Origin: a virus
IMG/VR virus record: IMGVR_UViG_3300033997_000478
Location: 62,001-126,000 of that record
Length of the DNA: 64,000 bases
Strand: one strand, 5' to 3'
The notes under the pieces were generated by a model. It ran no database searches. It saw nothing but the letters and a program-made list of their open reading frames with translations, and was not told the DNA's origin. This document shows positions 9,509-18,744 of this stretch, in pieces (the stretch's first letter is position 1; each line of letters opens with the position of its first letter). Made by a program: the position numbers and the translations under genes.

Positions 9509-9560
9509 GGCATAAGCCCCCTCCCAGACGGGAGGGGGCGTTGTGCTGCCTTTTCTTTTT
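9509..9560. terminator. Bidirectional terminator
   Basis: GGCATAA precedes a 10-bp GC stem (GCCCCCTCCC / GGGAGGGGGC, 9516-9539), which is followed by TTGTGCTGCCTTTTC. It separates the plus-strand gene ending at 9507 from the DNA polymerase gene ending at 9564 on the minus strand. Confidence 0.8.
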
Positions 9561-9563
9561 GGT

Positions 9564-9842
9564 TTACGCAGCCACCGGGATATTCGGCGCCTTGTCCATC
9601 AGGTGCTTGCGGAACTCGGTCAAGACATCTTCCATCGACGGGGCCGAATGGATCTGCTGACAGATTTCCACCGCATTGACGAAACCACCCGACAGATTGA
9701 CACCTGCGGCACGCCGATAGATCTCCGGGATGTCGCGGATCATGCACAGTTCCTGAGCCGTGGTGGCCTTGGAGATGTTCATGATGATCTCAACGTTGGG
9801 ATATGTACCTTCTACGTCAAGCGAAATCTTCACATAGATTCG
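9564..9842 (-). CDS. DNA polymerase family B, exon 3 (motif A)
   Basis: The last exon of the interrupted polymerase gene. Just inside it is DVEGTYPN, equivalent to polymerase motif A (D-x2-S-L-Y-P), whose first Asp binds a catalytic metal. Translation continues for about 80 residues and stops at 9564. Motif B (K-x3-N-S-x-Y-G) and motif C (Y-x-D-T-D) do not follow, so this gene gives only the exonuclease and motif A part and the rest must come from another gene. The 5' boundary is inferred: in-frame reading is blocked by TAG at 9843-9845, and joining at CGA gives a smooth frame with exon 2. Confidence 0.75.
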   Translation of the reverse strand, partial: RIYVKISLDVEGTYPNVEIIMNISKATTAQELCMIRDIPEIYRRAAGVNLSGGFVNAVEICQQIHSAPSMEDVLTEFRKHLMDKAPNIPVAA

Positions 9843-10135
9843 CTAGATCTATGTCGACGACATTTATTTTGTCGTCTGCTCCAGCTTTCACTGGATGCCG
9901 AGACTATATCTTCTACCTCTTGGGTAGGTCACTATTTCGGGACCGCTTGGTCCCTACTCCCCGCTACGGGATAGTCGTTGAACGTTCACCCTCGCAGCGT
10001 CTCACGACGGGGCGAGGTAGCTTCGCTGCTGATTGCCCATTGTAGCATCCGTCGACTTTTCAACCTTTCACGCTCGTCCTTACGGACCACGTTGTAGGGC
10101 GACGACTTTAGGGGGTTCCAGCAATTAAATGACAT

Positions 10136-11467
10136 TCACGCTATCGATTGCTCGATAGGTGGACCTAGTTCTTCTTTCAGTTTGAAGAGGTTGAAACGAT
10201 ACTTGGATTGGTAGGTCTTCTCACCTTGAGCAAGATTGAAGACGTACACGGGCGACAAGTCGAAGTGGTGAGCTGCGGCTTGCCTGGAGGTGAAGAACTG
10301 TTCCTCATTGGTGGTGAGGTCAGTGACGACGATCCCGTCTGGTGATTTGATAGGATGGTCTTTGTAAACTGCAAGATGTCTGGCGCTGTGGTTGGGGAAT
10401 GGATCTCCACCTATCACATAGCGGAAATTGTACCCGTATGCCGGTAGGACGAGATTATCCCGAGCATGCTGGAGGATAGTGCCTGACTTTACACCGAGTA
10501 AGTCTTCCAGATGTTGGGCGCTGGTTCCGATGACGAGATCGCCAGTGAATACATTGCGGGCGACGATACCTCCGCCCGACCCATGACGACTCACCGAACC
10601 TGCATCGACTTCCGACCAGTTTGAACCGTCGTCGTATTTGAACAACAGGCGGTCGGAGAACACCTTGTTGGGACATTTACTCAACCGATACTGGATGATG
10701 TTGGGAGTCAACTTACCAGTTTGCCGATGGCATTCTGCAATACTCGGGAAGAGGTGTTCCTCGCCGGTGTTGAGGTCACGCATCCAGACAGATTGGAGAC
10801 TGGCCCTCAGGCCTGTGTCGTAGGCGTGTTGGTTATTGGTCGCATGCGTCGCCCACTCCAGGTTGTCGAGACGATCATCGCCCTTTTGACCGTTTTTATG
10901 GTTGACGACGATCTGGTTGACAGAGGCATTATATCGCTTGAACGTTAGCGACAATGCGCGATGTCTAAAAATAGTTCGACTAAAACCGCTCTCGTTGCTA
11001 ACTCTGGCGGCGCGATAACCCCCGCTGCGAACATCTTTCTCCTTCGTGACGTACCAACTCAAGACCTGCCCAGTTTCAATGTTTCTCAACTCGCCATCAC
11101 GATTGATCGCGTAGCGCGTGAAGAATGGAACGTAAAAGAATGCAGGCATTCCCTCTACTTCCAGAGGACCATGTCGAAAGCGATACGTCAGGTTTACCAC
11201 GTTGAGGTTCTTGGGGTCGCCGTCCTTAAAGAGCGGTTCGATCTCCTCCCACAGGTGCTCTTCCAGAGCAATCTGCCTATACGCTACCAGAACCACCATT
11301 CCGGCAGAGTATTTCTTTGTTCCGCCGACCCACGTCAGCTCGACCCAATGTTCACCATTTTCAAAGACAAGTGGTAGGGTTCGACCAGCACTGTCTTTGA
11401 TTTCACCGTATTGTGTCACCAAGTATCGCCGGGCTGAACCCGGCAGGTATTTCGTTTCTTCAAACAT
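10136..11467 (-). CDS. HNH homing endonuclease inside intron 2
   Basis: 443 aa, start at 11467 with GGTGAG upstream. Residues ~105-140 contain a NUMOD4-like segment (FFTRYAINRDGELRNIETG), followed by HNH core NHKNGQKGDDRLDNLEWATH near residues 191-210. The long C-terminal part has repeated segments that probably bind the intron-minus target. It fills most of the intron. Its RBS lies just after a hairpin at 11489-11506. It is paralogous to the endonuclease in intron 1. Confidence 0.88.
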   Translation of the reverse strand: MFEETKYLPGSARRYLVTQYGEIKDSAGRTLPLVFENGEHWVELTWVGGTKKYSAGMVVLVAYRQIALEEHLWEEIEPLFKDGDPKNLNVVNLTYRFRHGPLEVEGMPAFFYVPFFTRYAINRDGELRNIETGQVLSWYVTKEKDVRSGGYRAARVSNESGFSRTIFRHRALSLTFKRYNASVNQIVVNHKNGQKGDDRLDNLEWATHATNNQHAYDTGLRASLQSVWMRDLNTGEEHLFPSIAECHRQTGKLTPNIIQYRLSKCPNKVFSDRLLFKYDDGSNWSEVDAGSVSRHGSGGGIVARNVFTGDLVIGTSAQHLEDLLGVKSGTILQHARDNLVLPAYGYNFRYVIGGDPFPNHSARHLAVYKDHPIKSPDGIVVTDLTTNEEQFFTSRQAAAHHFDLSPVYVFNLAQGEKTYQSKYRFNLFKLKEELGPPIEQSIA

Positions 11468-11488
11468 GAGATTCTCACCAAGATATGT

Positions 11489-11506
11489 TCACCATAACAT
11501 AGGTGA
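11489..11506 (-). promoter_or_regulatory. Hairpin before the intron 2 endonuclease start
   Basis: On the minus strand TCACC-TATGTTAT-GGTGA forms a 5-bp stem 22 nt before the ATG, just 5' of the GGTGAG ribosome site. The loop holds TATG. Such hairpins often restrain expression of phage homing endonucleases. Confidence 0.45.
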
Positions 11507-11520
11507 GTTAAGAACTATTA

Positions 11521-11617
11521 ATCGGCCACGTGCGCACGGCCAAAGCTCTTGATGTTAGGCAGACCCTTCAGAAGGACCAGACCGTCATCAGAGACCAGAT
11601 GGGACGGCAAGGTGACA
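11521..11617 (-). CDS. DNA polymerase family B, exon 2
   Basis: A 97-nt internal exon, too short to show as an open frame by itself. The minus strand reads TLPSHLVSDDGLVLLKGLP then NIKSFGRAHVAD before a TAA. Exon 1 (1433 nt) plus this exon is 1530 nt, exactly 510 codons, and the frame then runs into exon 3. It lies between the 3' end of intron 1 (group I core at 11690-11890) and the 5' end of intron 2. Confidence 0.72.
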
Positions 11618-11896
11618 CGTTATCTTCGACCGGGGGCGTAACGCCCGGCCCGCGCCGTTACGCGCAGCTGTAGGTCTCCCTACAGACGAGACTATATCTT
11701 CCTCTCCGAGAGAGGGACACCATTTCGAGTCACTTGACTCTACAGGCTGACTAGGCCTTAGTCGTTGAACCTTCTCCTGGGTACGGAGCTTGGCTGCTGA
11801 TTGCCCAATCCTGTTCGTTGTCAAACCGTCAATACGTGCTTTCGCCGTACTTGTGGTGAACAGGCTCTAAGGGGGTTCCAGCAATTAAATGTCTTA

Positions 11897-13039
11897 TCAC
11901 TCAGCCGTTACCGGCTGAGGGGACTTCTTTTGTATGGTAAGTTGTCTATAGCGCAATCCTTGACGGACGGCGCCTTGCCTTGCCAAGGTCGCCACGCGGA
12001 TAGGAGAGATCCCCACCTGCGTTGCTACCTCAAACTTATCACCGAAGTAGACTTCTTCATTCGTGACCGCGTCCTCTACGATAATCGCATCGGATTGTAC
12101 GTTCACTCTGCCCTTGAAGAATTCTAAATGTTTCTCTGTAAACTCAGGCCACCCTTCAAAGCCCTCAAAGTGACGAAACAACCAGCCCTTATATGGGGTT
12201 ACTGTTTTTCGACTACACTGTTGGCTAATGGTGGACTGCTGGACACCGCTGATTTCAACGGCCATGGCCATCGTCGGAACAACCACTGTCTTTTTCTCAA
12301 AGACATTGTAGATGATCAGCTCTGTATTCCGAACGGACTTATTGGCATGACTGTCCAATTCCAACCAGTCCTGATCGGCGTACTTGAACCGCCAGCCATC
12401 GTGGTAACGTTTCTGATTACCCGTGCGGGTCCGGTAAGACACCACGGTGTGACTCAAGCCCAACCGATCCACTGCTTCTTGCATGGTGTTAAAGTGCAGT
12501 TGCGAGCCAGTGCGCCAGTTCCATGCATCCACCGGTACGACCTTTTCCGAATGGAGCCCTTGGTCGTAGGCGTGCTTAACGTTCTCAGAGGGCGTGACCC
12601 ACTCTAGGTTATCCAGACGATCATCCCCTGGAATGCCATTGCGGTGGTTCACCCAACGTTCTGCCGGATGGAAGTTGTAGTCGGTGAAGGTCATTAGGAG
12701 AAGGCGATGACGTCTACCCGGTCTCTTATTACCCACGTCGTCCAATAAATTCGCCACCGCATAGCCGCCAGTGATGCGTTTTTCAGGAATAGGTTTGGTC
12801 TTTCCCCACTTCAACTCTTTAGCGGTTGAGTTACTTCTCAATCGCCCGTCACGTGAGATCAGGTAGTTGCTGAAGCCTGGAATGAAGTAGAAGCCCTTAA
12901 ACAGCCAGTGCTCTACCGGAGCTTTGAATTTGTATGTGGTGGGGCGTTCCTCGTGCTCGAGGAGGGCGATTTGATCCCAGAGTTCGGCGGGCAGGCCGAT
13001 GCTAGGGAAAAGCGCTTTGATTCTTTCTTCGGTGTTCAT
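11897..13039 (-). CDS. HNH homing endonuclease inside intron 1
   Basis: 380 aa from the ATG at 13039; a GTG at 13048 is an alternative. It has a NUMOD4-like part (FYFIPGFSNYLISRDGRLRS) and HNH core NHRNGIPGDDRLDNLEWVTP, followed by HAYDQGL. It is paralogous to the intron 2 protein, which has NHKNGQKGDDRLDNLEWATH. The start codon lies in the arm of a predicted hairpin, so its translation is probably restrained until the structure opens. Confidence 0.87.
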   Translation of the reverse strand: MNTEERIKALFPSIGLPAELWDQIALLEHEERPTTYKFKAPVEHWLFKGFYFIPGFSNYLISRDGRLRSNSTAKELKWGKTKPIPEKRITGGYAVANLLDDVGNKRPGRRHRLLLMTFTDYNFHPAERWVNHRNGIPGDDRLDNLEWVTPSENVKHAYDQGLHSEKVVPVDAWNWRTGSQLHFNTMQEAVDRLGLSHTVVSYRTRTGNQKRYHDGWRFKYADQDWLELDSHANKSVRNTELIIYNVFEKKTVVVPTMAMAVEISGVQQSTISQQCSRKTVTPYKGWLFRHFEGFEGWPEFTEKHLEFFKGRVNVQSDAIIVEDAVTNEEVYFGDKFEVATQVGISPIRVATLARQGAVRQGLRYRQLTIQKKSPQPVTAE

Positions 13040-13066
13040 GTGACGCACTCGTTGTCGGTGTCACAT
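13037..13066 (-). promoter_or_regulatory. Hairpin covering the intron 1 endonuclease start codon
   Basis: On the minus strand ATGTGAC (13066-13060) pairs with GTCACAT (13044-13038). The start ATG at 13039-13037 overlaps the 3' arm. Confidence 0.5.
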
Positions 13067-13102
13067 TATAAGGCGACTTAAATACCTTTTTACTATACTG
13101 AA

Positions 13103-14535
13103 ATCCAGTCAGTGATGTCAATCACGTACTGATCGTTCTCATCGACCATCTTGTTGGACGTAGACGCTGCCACCAGACCATGCTTTTGCACCATGAAGTG
13201 CAAGTCGTCACAGGTACGACGCGGCTGGCTGGGGAAGCGCTTGTACTCGGAGAAGGTGGTCATCAGCGAGATCATCGACCGCAGGTCGGTAATCTGCTCG
13301 TCCAGAATTTCCACCGAGACGCAGTCGAAGATGTTGTAAACGCAGTATTCGATCTTGTAGTTCTTCTGCATGAACCGGTGCCACGGGCCCCTACCCGAGG
13401 TCAAGTGATCTGCTTCCTTGAACTTCAGCTTTCGAATACCCAACTCCTTCTCAAGGATGGCATCCAGACTGTAGGACGGATCCTTACCGCCGGCAATACG
13501 CAGCTTCAGGTAGACGCACATTGCATCCAGTGCGTACCACTTGGCCGGACAGATCACTTCATGCCAACGCTCTGCCGGAGCCAACGCCATGGTCTTGCCG
13601 GAGGCGGTGACCTTCTGTGCCGGACCTTCCTTGTATTCGAAGTAACGGAACTCGCGCGGGATCGAGGGATCGGAGAACACATCGGGTAGGTTGTACCCAT
13701 AGCGCTCCAGCGCCTCGATCATCTTCTTCATATCGAAGTTGATGTTCCAGAAGCTGACAAAGTCCGGACCCCATTCATGGGCGGTTTCGATGATGCGTGC
13801 CGAGCACTGGCCGGCGTTGTCGACGAACTCGATCTCCAAGTTCAGTCCACGCTGCTCGATCAGATTGACCGCCACGGTCCGTGGCTGGCTGGGGTCTTTC
13901 TTGTGCTTGGGGTTGGGTGCTTCGATGTCGCCCAGGTAGTAGTTGAACTTCTGGTAGATCTGCCGAGTGGCCTCTTCGTCGGACATGCCTTCCAAGAAGC
14001 TACGCACCACCACCAGTCGTGCCCGATCACGCATGGTGATCGAGAGCATGATGATCTCGCCGGTCTCCTCATCGAACATGTCGGTTTCCGAGTCGATCAC
14101 GGCCACCAGATTGTCCGAGACCCGATTGGGCCAACGGTTGAGGTAGTGATGCTTGATCAGTACCGGCGCTGGCACGTCCGTGCCGTAGACGTACGGACTC
14201 TGGGCAATCTGACGCAGGTCATTGCGTCCGGTCGGAATGCGACCCAAGGCACGGGTGATGGCCTGGGGCATGTTGATGTCCGAGGACTTCCATTCCTGAA
14301 GTCGCTCGATCTTTTCCCACTCCTTCTTGTCCTTATGGTTGCGATAAGGCTCTTTGGTGATGTAGAAGGGGCGCTGGTAATTGTAGATCTGCCGCAGGCG
14401 CGATTCGCGCGTACCGTCGGGCTTGTATTCGTATTCCTTGACCACCACCAGGTCATTGGGCGAGCCATCGTTGGCGGTAAAGTACAACGCGTGCTTGCAC
14501 TCAAACTCGCTCTTGGGAGGCTGCTGGTCACTCAT
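13103..14535 (-). CDS. DNA polymerase family B, exon 1 (3'-5' exonuclease part)
   Basis: The first exon encodes about 478 residues. It has the three proofreading motifs of family B enzymes: Exo I VIDSETD (D-x-E), Exo II WNINFDMKKM (N-x2-FD) and Exo III YNIFDC (Y-x3-D). Without splicing the frame ends at a TAG at 13093-13095, three codons into the intron. Splicing out both introns gives a ~602-aa protein ending after motif A. The gene diverges from the virion metalloprotease gene across 93 bp. It copies the phage genome together with a missing C-terminal half. Confidence 0.85.
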
Positions 14536-14628
14536 CTGCCTGTTACCTGTCTCTTATTGTGTCCCGGTATAGTATTGATATGAAGCGTATCTTTTCATTC
14601 TCCCTTCTCCCTCTCAGGGTCTATACCC

Positions 14629-15978
14629 ATGAAAATTCATCGTCTCCCTCCGCACCGGAGGGTCTCCATGGAGGCCCTTCAGTACCAGGGCAAGTCGATG
14701 TTCTTCTTCGATCTCATTCAGGCTGTGAACCTGGTCCGTGAAACCCACGACCTGGAAAAATTCGCAGTGGATCTGGGGAACATCATCAACCGCCACACCA
14801 AGATCTTGGTGCGCATTGTGGTGGACGAGGAGTTCGGCGCCTGCTTTGCAGAGCCGGCCTTGTTTGACGCCAGCAACCCCTACGTCAAGCTGCTCACCGC
14901 CAGCAACATCTTCGACACCAAGCTGGACCCGATCGAGCGCAATGCGCGTGCCCTGAACTTCGCAGCTGAGCTGGACGGTTGGGTGGACCTGAAGAACAAC
15001 CAGGTCGGAGGTATCTTCTCCAAGATGCTCAACACCATCCACATCAGCCGTGATGTGATCCTGCCCAATGAAGGCTATCAGCTGGCCAGCGAAGAAGCTG
15101 CCGCGGTCATCGGTCACGAGGTCGGTCACCTGTGGAGCTTCTTTGAGAAGGCGGCCAGTACGGTGGCCACCAACGTGGTGGTGGAAACGGCCACGGCCGC
15201 ACTGGCGACCACGCAGAACCCGGTCCTGCGCATGCAGATCCTGACCAAGAGCGCGGCCCGACTGGGCGCGCCTGCCAACAGCGAAACCATCAAGGCAGCT
15301 GCAGAGTCCAACGACTCGGCCGTGGTCGGCCCGCTGTTGATTCGACTGGGCGAGGAAGGTCGTCTGGAACGTCTGGGACTCAAGCCCAATACGGCCCAGG
15401 AAGCTTACCACGCTCGTTCGATCGAATACCTGGCCGATCAGTACGTGGTGCGCTTGGGTGGCGCTGTGCCGCTGGCCTCGGCCTTGCACACGCTCTCGCG
15501 CTGGCACGTGGCCGACTACGGCAAGAGCAACGCGGCCTTCCTGGCTACCCAGCTCAGCCGCTACACCCTGGTCGGCCTGATCGGTGCAGGTGCCACGCTT
15601 GTGGGCGGGCCGGCGGCGATCACCTTCTACGGTCTGATGGGACTGGTGACGCTGGTGGCCGCTGCCACGGCGCATGAAGATGACTACGACATGGACCCGA
15701 CCGAACGTTTGGGCCGTATCAAGCAGGACCTGGTACAGCTGCTCAAGATCCGCACGCTGACCACCCAGCAGCGCAAGGCCATCCTGCAAGACGTGGATGC
15801 CGTGGATGCCCTGCGCGCTGAATCCAAGTCCCACGGCGGTGTGGTGCGGTTCATCTACCGCAACATGATGCCTGCCGGTCGTCGCGCCGCCAAGGTGCGC
15901 GAATATCAGAAGGGTCTGGAAGACCTGGTCAACAACGATCTTTTCGTCATCGGTCACCGCCTCGGCGGCAGCCGCTAA
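14629..15978 (+). CDS. Virion-associated M48-like zinc metalloprotease
   Basis: 449 aa. HEVGH (residues ~163-167) is the HExxH zinc and catalytic motif, and SIEYLADQ near residue 264 supplies the third, glutamate ligand with the E-x3-D spacing of M48 peptidases. A hydrophobic segment near residues 313-348 may sit in a membrane. RVSME near residue 11 is the Ser-x-Glu signature at which phiKZ-type prohead proteases cut, which suggests that the enzyme is packaged in the head and trimmed. It could act on host or head proteins after injection. It is the first gene of a short plus-strand operon. Confidence 0.75.
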   Translation: MKIHRLPPHRRVSMEALQYQGKSMFFFDLIQAVNLVRETHDLEKFAVDLGNIINRHTKILVRIVVDEEFGACFAEPALFDASNPYVKLLTASNIFDTKLDPIERNARALNFAAELDGWVDLKNNQVGGIFSKMLNTIHISRDVILPNEGYQLASEEAAAVIGHEVGHLWSFFEKAASTVATNVVVETATAALATTQNPVLRMQILTKSAARLGAPANSETIKAAAESNDSAVVGPLLIRLGEEGRLERLGLKPNTAQEAYHARSIEYLADQYVVRLGGAVPLASALHTLSRWHVADYGKSNAAFLATQLSRYTLVGLIGAGATLVGGPAAITFYGLMGLVTLVAAATAHEDDYDMDPTERLGRIKQDLVQLLKIRTLTTQQRKAILQDVDAVDALRAESKSHGGVVRFIYRNMMPAGRRAAKVREYQKGLEDLVNNDLFVIGHRLGGSR

Positions 15979-15997
15979 TCTCTAGGAAACCCTCGCA

Positions 15998-16390
15998 ATG
16001 CGAAACATCGACATCATCACCCGCCTGACCGGTCTGGGCATCGCCCCGGAAGTGCAGGCTCAGTACGTCACCGCCGCTGTGGCCCGCGTGATTGCCTATC
16101 GCGCCAAGCTGCCGGCCGAACCGGACGAAGGGTTCTTCGCCAGCCAAGTCGCTCCGACCATCGCCGCTGAGCTGGACTTCTTCAACGAGTCCATCCCGCT
16201 GGACTACCAGGCCGTCACCGAACTGGTGCAGCGCCTGTGGGAAGTGCGTTACCGCATGGTGCATCCGGGCGACAACATGCGTGACTGGGCCGCGCTGGAT
16301 TTCGTGGCCAACGAAAGCGGCATCGACTTCGGCGTGCTGCGTACCGATCCGGCCCTGACGATCCTCACCAACGAACTGGCCGGCGGTTAA
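15998..16390 (+). CDS. Unknown protein, 130 aa
   Basis: It follows the metalloprotease by 19 nt, with TAGGAAA upstream. It is small, helical and acidic, with no recognised domain. The next gene, a head-type protein, starts 3 nt after its stop, so it is probably a virion or assembly protein. Confidence 0.72.
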   Translation: MRNIDIITRLTGLGIAPEVQAQYVTAAVARVIAYRAKLPAEPDEGFFASQVAPTIAAELDFFNESIPLDYQAVTELVQRLWEVRYRMVHPGDNMRDWAALDFVANESGIDFGVLRTDPALTILTNELAGG

Positions 16391-16393
16391 GTC

Positions 16394-17503
16394 ATGACCG
16401 CTGCGGTCTCCATTGACGCAGGTTTGGCTGAGCTTGCAGGTCTGGAGTCCACCGCCAGTGTTCTACTGCGCATGCGTGACCAGTGGCAGACCCGGCAACG
16501 GGTCGGCCGTCACGAAGTGCAGATCAGCATGGAACAATTCGGCGTTGACTACGGGCCTTATAAGCTCGGTGCATTCACTGCCGAGCCCAGCGCTGCGGGC
16601 CTGACCGTGGCCATGGAGAGCATGGGCAATCGGATCCGGGAGGTCTTCCGGACGATCTTGGCCAAGCTCAAGGAACTGATCAAGCGGGTGGTTGTCGAGA
16701 TCCGCAACTACTACGACTCGATCCGTAGTAGCAAAGACGCCGAGAAGGTCAAGGACATGCCAGAGTCTGTGCGCAATGCACAGGAGCTGATCGATGCGGT
16801 GGAAGAGTACCAAGACGCTCAGCTCTCGGCACTGGCCCATCGCGTCAAGCATCGTCTGGAGGTCTACGAGACCTGGTCGGTGCTCGACTTTGACCTGCTT
16901 CAAGACGGCAAGTACACCCAGGCCATGCGTTCGCTGGCTGACCCGATCAAGGAACTGCTGCGCCGCCTGAGCGTAACTGCCGATGATCTTGACCGTGTGG
17001 AAGATGCGCAGGAGATGCGCGGTCGTCCTGAGATTTACCGTGACGTGGTCTCCCTCCCCATTCCCGCTGAAGTCAGCCGCCTGGTCAAAGGCGAAGGCTT
17101 CATGGATACGATCGTCCGTCTGGTTCATCTGTTGGACATGGAATCGGAAACCGAATCCACCGATCGCCCGGTCTTGCACAACATGCCAGCCCAGCTGCGC
17201 AAGAACCCCAACCTCACCAAACCTCTCAACCCGCACATGGACAAGATCCGTGGGCAGCTGTTGGATATGGAGCGGTTGGTGGAAAAGGCGTCGCTACTGG
17301 ATACGCGTAGTGAGTTCAGCGAAGCCCATGCCAAGGAAACCCAAGAAGGCCTGCGCCTGATCTTGGATGCAGCCACTTCGGTGCGCCTGTATGTGACTTG
17401 GTGCGGCCGTCTGCAGCACTACCGCTCCCAGCGTATCGACTTCTTGCATCGCTACGTGACCGACATCATCAAGCTGACCAGCGGCATCAACGCTCGCCAG
17501 TAA
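16394..17503 (+). CDS. Inner-head-type virion protein with SME cleavage site
   Basis: 369 aa. QISMEQF (~residue 38) and VAMESMG (~residue 73) match the Ser/Ala-x-Glu cleavage signature, and the second is followed by an amphipathic Lys/Ile/Val-rich helix (REVFRTILAKLKELIKRVV). The same site-then-helix layout is found in the proteins at 32576, 35193 and 36515, so these are paralogues. In phiKZ such proteins (gp93-97 and others) fill the inner body of the head and lose their propeptide. Confidence 0.65.
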   Translation: MTAAVSIDAGLAELAGLESTASVLLRMRDQWQTRQRVGRHEVQISMEQFGVDYGPYKLGAFTAEPSAAGLTVAMESMGNRIREVFRTILAKLKELIKRVVVEIRNYYDSIRSSKDAEKVKDMPESVRNAQELIDAVEEYQDAQLSALAHRVKHRLEVYETWSVLDFDLLQDGKYTQAMRSLADPIKELLRRLSVTADDLDRVEDAQEMRGRPEIYRDVVSLPIPAEVSRLVKGEGFMDTIVRLVHLLDMESETESTDRPVLHNMPAQLRKNPNLTKPLNPHMDKIRGQLLDMERLVEKASLLDTRSEFSEAHAKETQEGLRLILDAATSVRLYVTWCGRLQHYRSQRIDFLHRYVTDIIKLTSGINARQ

Positions 17504-17506
17504 GCG

Positions 17507-17540
17507 GCATAAAGCCGGGCCTTCGGGCCCGGCCTTGTGC
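17507..17540. terminator. Bidirectional terminator
   Basis: GGCATAAA precedes a 9-bp stem (GCCGGGCC-TTCG-GGCCCGGC), which is followed by TTGTGCTGTC. It lies between convergent genes ending at 17503 and 17543. Confidence 0.8.
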
Positions 17541-17542
17541 TG

Positions 17543-18109
17543 TCAACCCATCGACCCCATGCGGGTCATGCCGCGTGGGGTGAAGGTGTCCATCGACGTT
17601 CCACCGGAGATCGAACCACTGCGCTGCAGCGTCTTCAGCAGACCCGTACTGACGGTCAGCTTGAACTGGGTGAGCGCATGCTTCATGAGCATGCCCTCCA
17701 CCTCGCGGACAAACCGCGCGTCCATGTCCAACGCTTCGCGCCGATCCTTCGGCTCACCGTAGGAGACCGGCAAGACGTACGTCTCCACGCGCAGGGGATT
17801 GCGTTGGGAATAGGCCTGGGTGAGGCGGCGGTGGGAATTCCGACTGTAGTAGTAGTCCTGCAGCGGAATGTCGGCCACACCTGCCTGCTTGAGCTGGTGT
17901 CCGTAGGCGCCCAGCGCTGCATTGTAGGTCGAGGGCAGGGATTGACCACGGCGAAGGAACTGCACATCCACCGGTCCGTAGAAGGTGAGCGTCCAGACCT
18001 GACTCGGGTGGCCCTTGGCCCACTTCTCCGTCACACGCTGACCGGAGTGACAGCTGTAGTAGGCCGTACGAGTCAGGCCCTTGGTTTCTTCCTTCTTTTT
18101 CTTCGCCAT
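17543..18109 (-). CDS. Unknown protein, 188 aa
   Basis: The start at 18109 (MAKKKKEET) is favoured because the frame upstream has poor coding character. The protein has a basic N-terminus, a beta-rich body (VWTLTFYGPVDVQFLRRG) and a Gly/Ser/Met-rich C-terminal tail. It may be a structural protein. It diverges from the gene at 18204 across 94 bp. Confidence 0.7.
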   Translation of the reverse strand: MAKKKKEETKGLTRTAYYSCHSGQRVTEKWAKGHPSQVWTLTFYGPVDVQFLRRGQSLPSTYNAALGAYGHQLKQAGVADIPLQDYYYSRNSHRRLTQAYSQRNPLRVETYVLPVSYGEPKDRREALDMDARFVREVEGMLMKHALTQFKLTVSTGLLKTLQRSGSISGGTSMDTFTPRGMTRMGSMG

Positions 18110-18203
18110 GATCTTGAGTTCAAAGGGATACACAACCACAAGCTGAACGTGTAAGAAATAACAACCCGCCGTTAATATTTGAAACATTACTCCTTGGTGC
18201 AAG

Positions 18204-18677
18204 ATGAGCGACAAAACCTATATCCCCGATCCGCTGCTGCCGGTCGAAGACCAGATTGCCCTGCAGACCCTCGATGACCGACTGGTGAACTACATCACCA
18301 AGATGGCACCGGGCAAAGCCAACTCCGATGCGGATCTGGCTCTGCAGCAGAAGCTGCTGATGAACAACGTGTTTGAGTACGCGCTGAACCTGCCGGCCCA
18401 CCTGTTCCACAAGGCATGGGCACAGATCCTCAACCGCGTACACCAGAACATCACCGGCTGCTTCTCGTTGGCTTACTCGGCACGCGGTCTGGCCTACATG
18501 CAGGTCGATCAGAAGACCCGCCGCAACTTCGAGCGCCTGCTGACGCTGACCTACACCACTGCCGATCCGAAGGCGCGCCAGTACTCGATCAAGCAGGTTC
18601 ATCTCGACCTGATCCTGGCCGGCCTGCCCAGCGAAGTGCAGCGGCAGAAGCTGCAAGACTTCTACACCTTCCAGTGA
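18204..18677 (+). CDS. Unknown protein, 157 aa
   Basis: It is a helical, soluble protein. There is no clear Shine-Dalgarno sequence, only CTCCTTGGTGCAAG upstream. It ends directly before a strong terminator. No domain is recognised; the setting among virion genes suggests a late gene. Confidence 0.7.
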   Translation: MSDKTYIPDPLLPVEDQIALQTLDDRLVNYITKMAPGKANSDADLALQQKLLMNNVFEYALNLPAHLFHKAWAQILNRVHQNITGCFSLAYSARGLAYMQVDQKTRRNFERLLTLTYTTADPKARQYSIKQVHLDLILAGLPSEVQRQKLQDFYTFQ

Positions 18678-18682
18678 ACCAT

Positions 18683-18744
18683 GGCCTCCTGCTTTCGGGC
18701 AGGAGGCTTTATGCAGCATAGACCCCCACCCGAAGGTGGGGGCT
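18683..18744 (+). terminator. Tandem terminator hairpins
   Basis: GCCTCCTGC-TTTCGG-GCAGGAGGC followed by TTTATGCAGC is the first hairpin. CCCCCACC-CGAA-GGTGGGGG at 18723-18744 is the second and may serve the minus strand. Confidence 0.75.

Larger units (their letters stand above)
9843..11520 (-). mobile_element. Group I intron 2 in the DNA polymerase gene
   Basis: About 1.68 kb. The exon side ends in T (GAT) and the intron ends in G (TAG), as group I introns do. Between the endonuclease gene and exon 3 the minus strand has AATTGCTGGAACCCCC (P4-like), GGGCAATCAGCAGC (pairs GCTG with CAGC), TTCAACGACTATC (P3/P7) and GATATAGTCTC (P7 partner, GACTA with TAGTC). The same blocks in the same order occur in intron 1, so the two introns share ancestry. 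The exact splice points are inferred from reading frame and end rules. Confidence 0.8.
11618..13102 (-). mobile_element. Group I intron 1 in the DNA polymerase gene
   Basis: About 1.49 kb. Downstream of its endonuclease gene the minus strand carries the same core as intron 2: AATTGCTGGAACCCCCTTA, GGGCAATCAGCAGCCAAG, GGTTCAACGACTAAGG and GATATAGTCTC. The proposed 5' exon ends in T (GACTGGAT) and the intron ends in G (ATAACG), giving a continuous frame. Alternative junctions within a few bases are possible. Confidence 0.8.

Noticed and set aside
9880-11900. Repeated blocks in the polymerase region as insertion sequence ends or CRISPR repeats
   Set aside because: The shared blocks fit group I intron cores in order and pairing, with no spacers or terminal inverted repeats.
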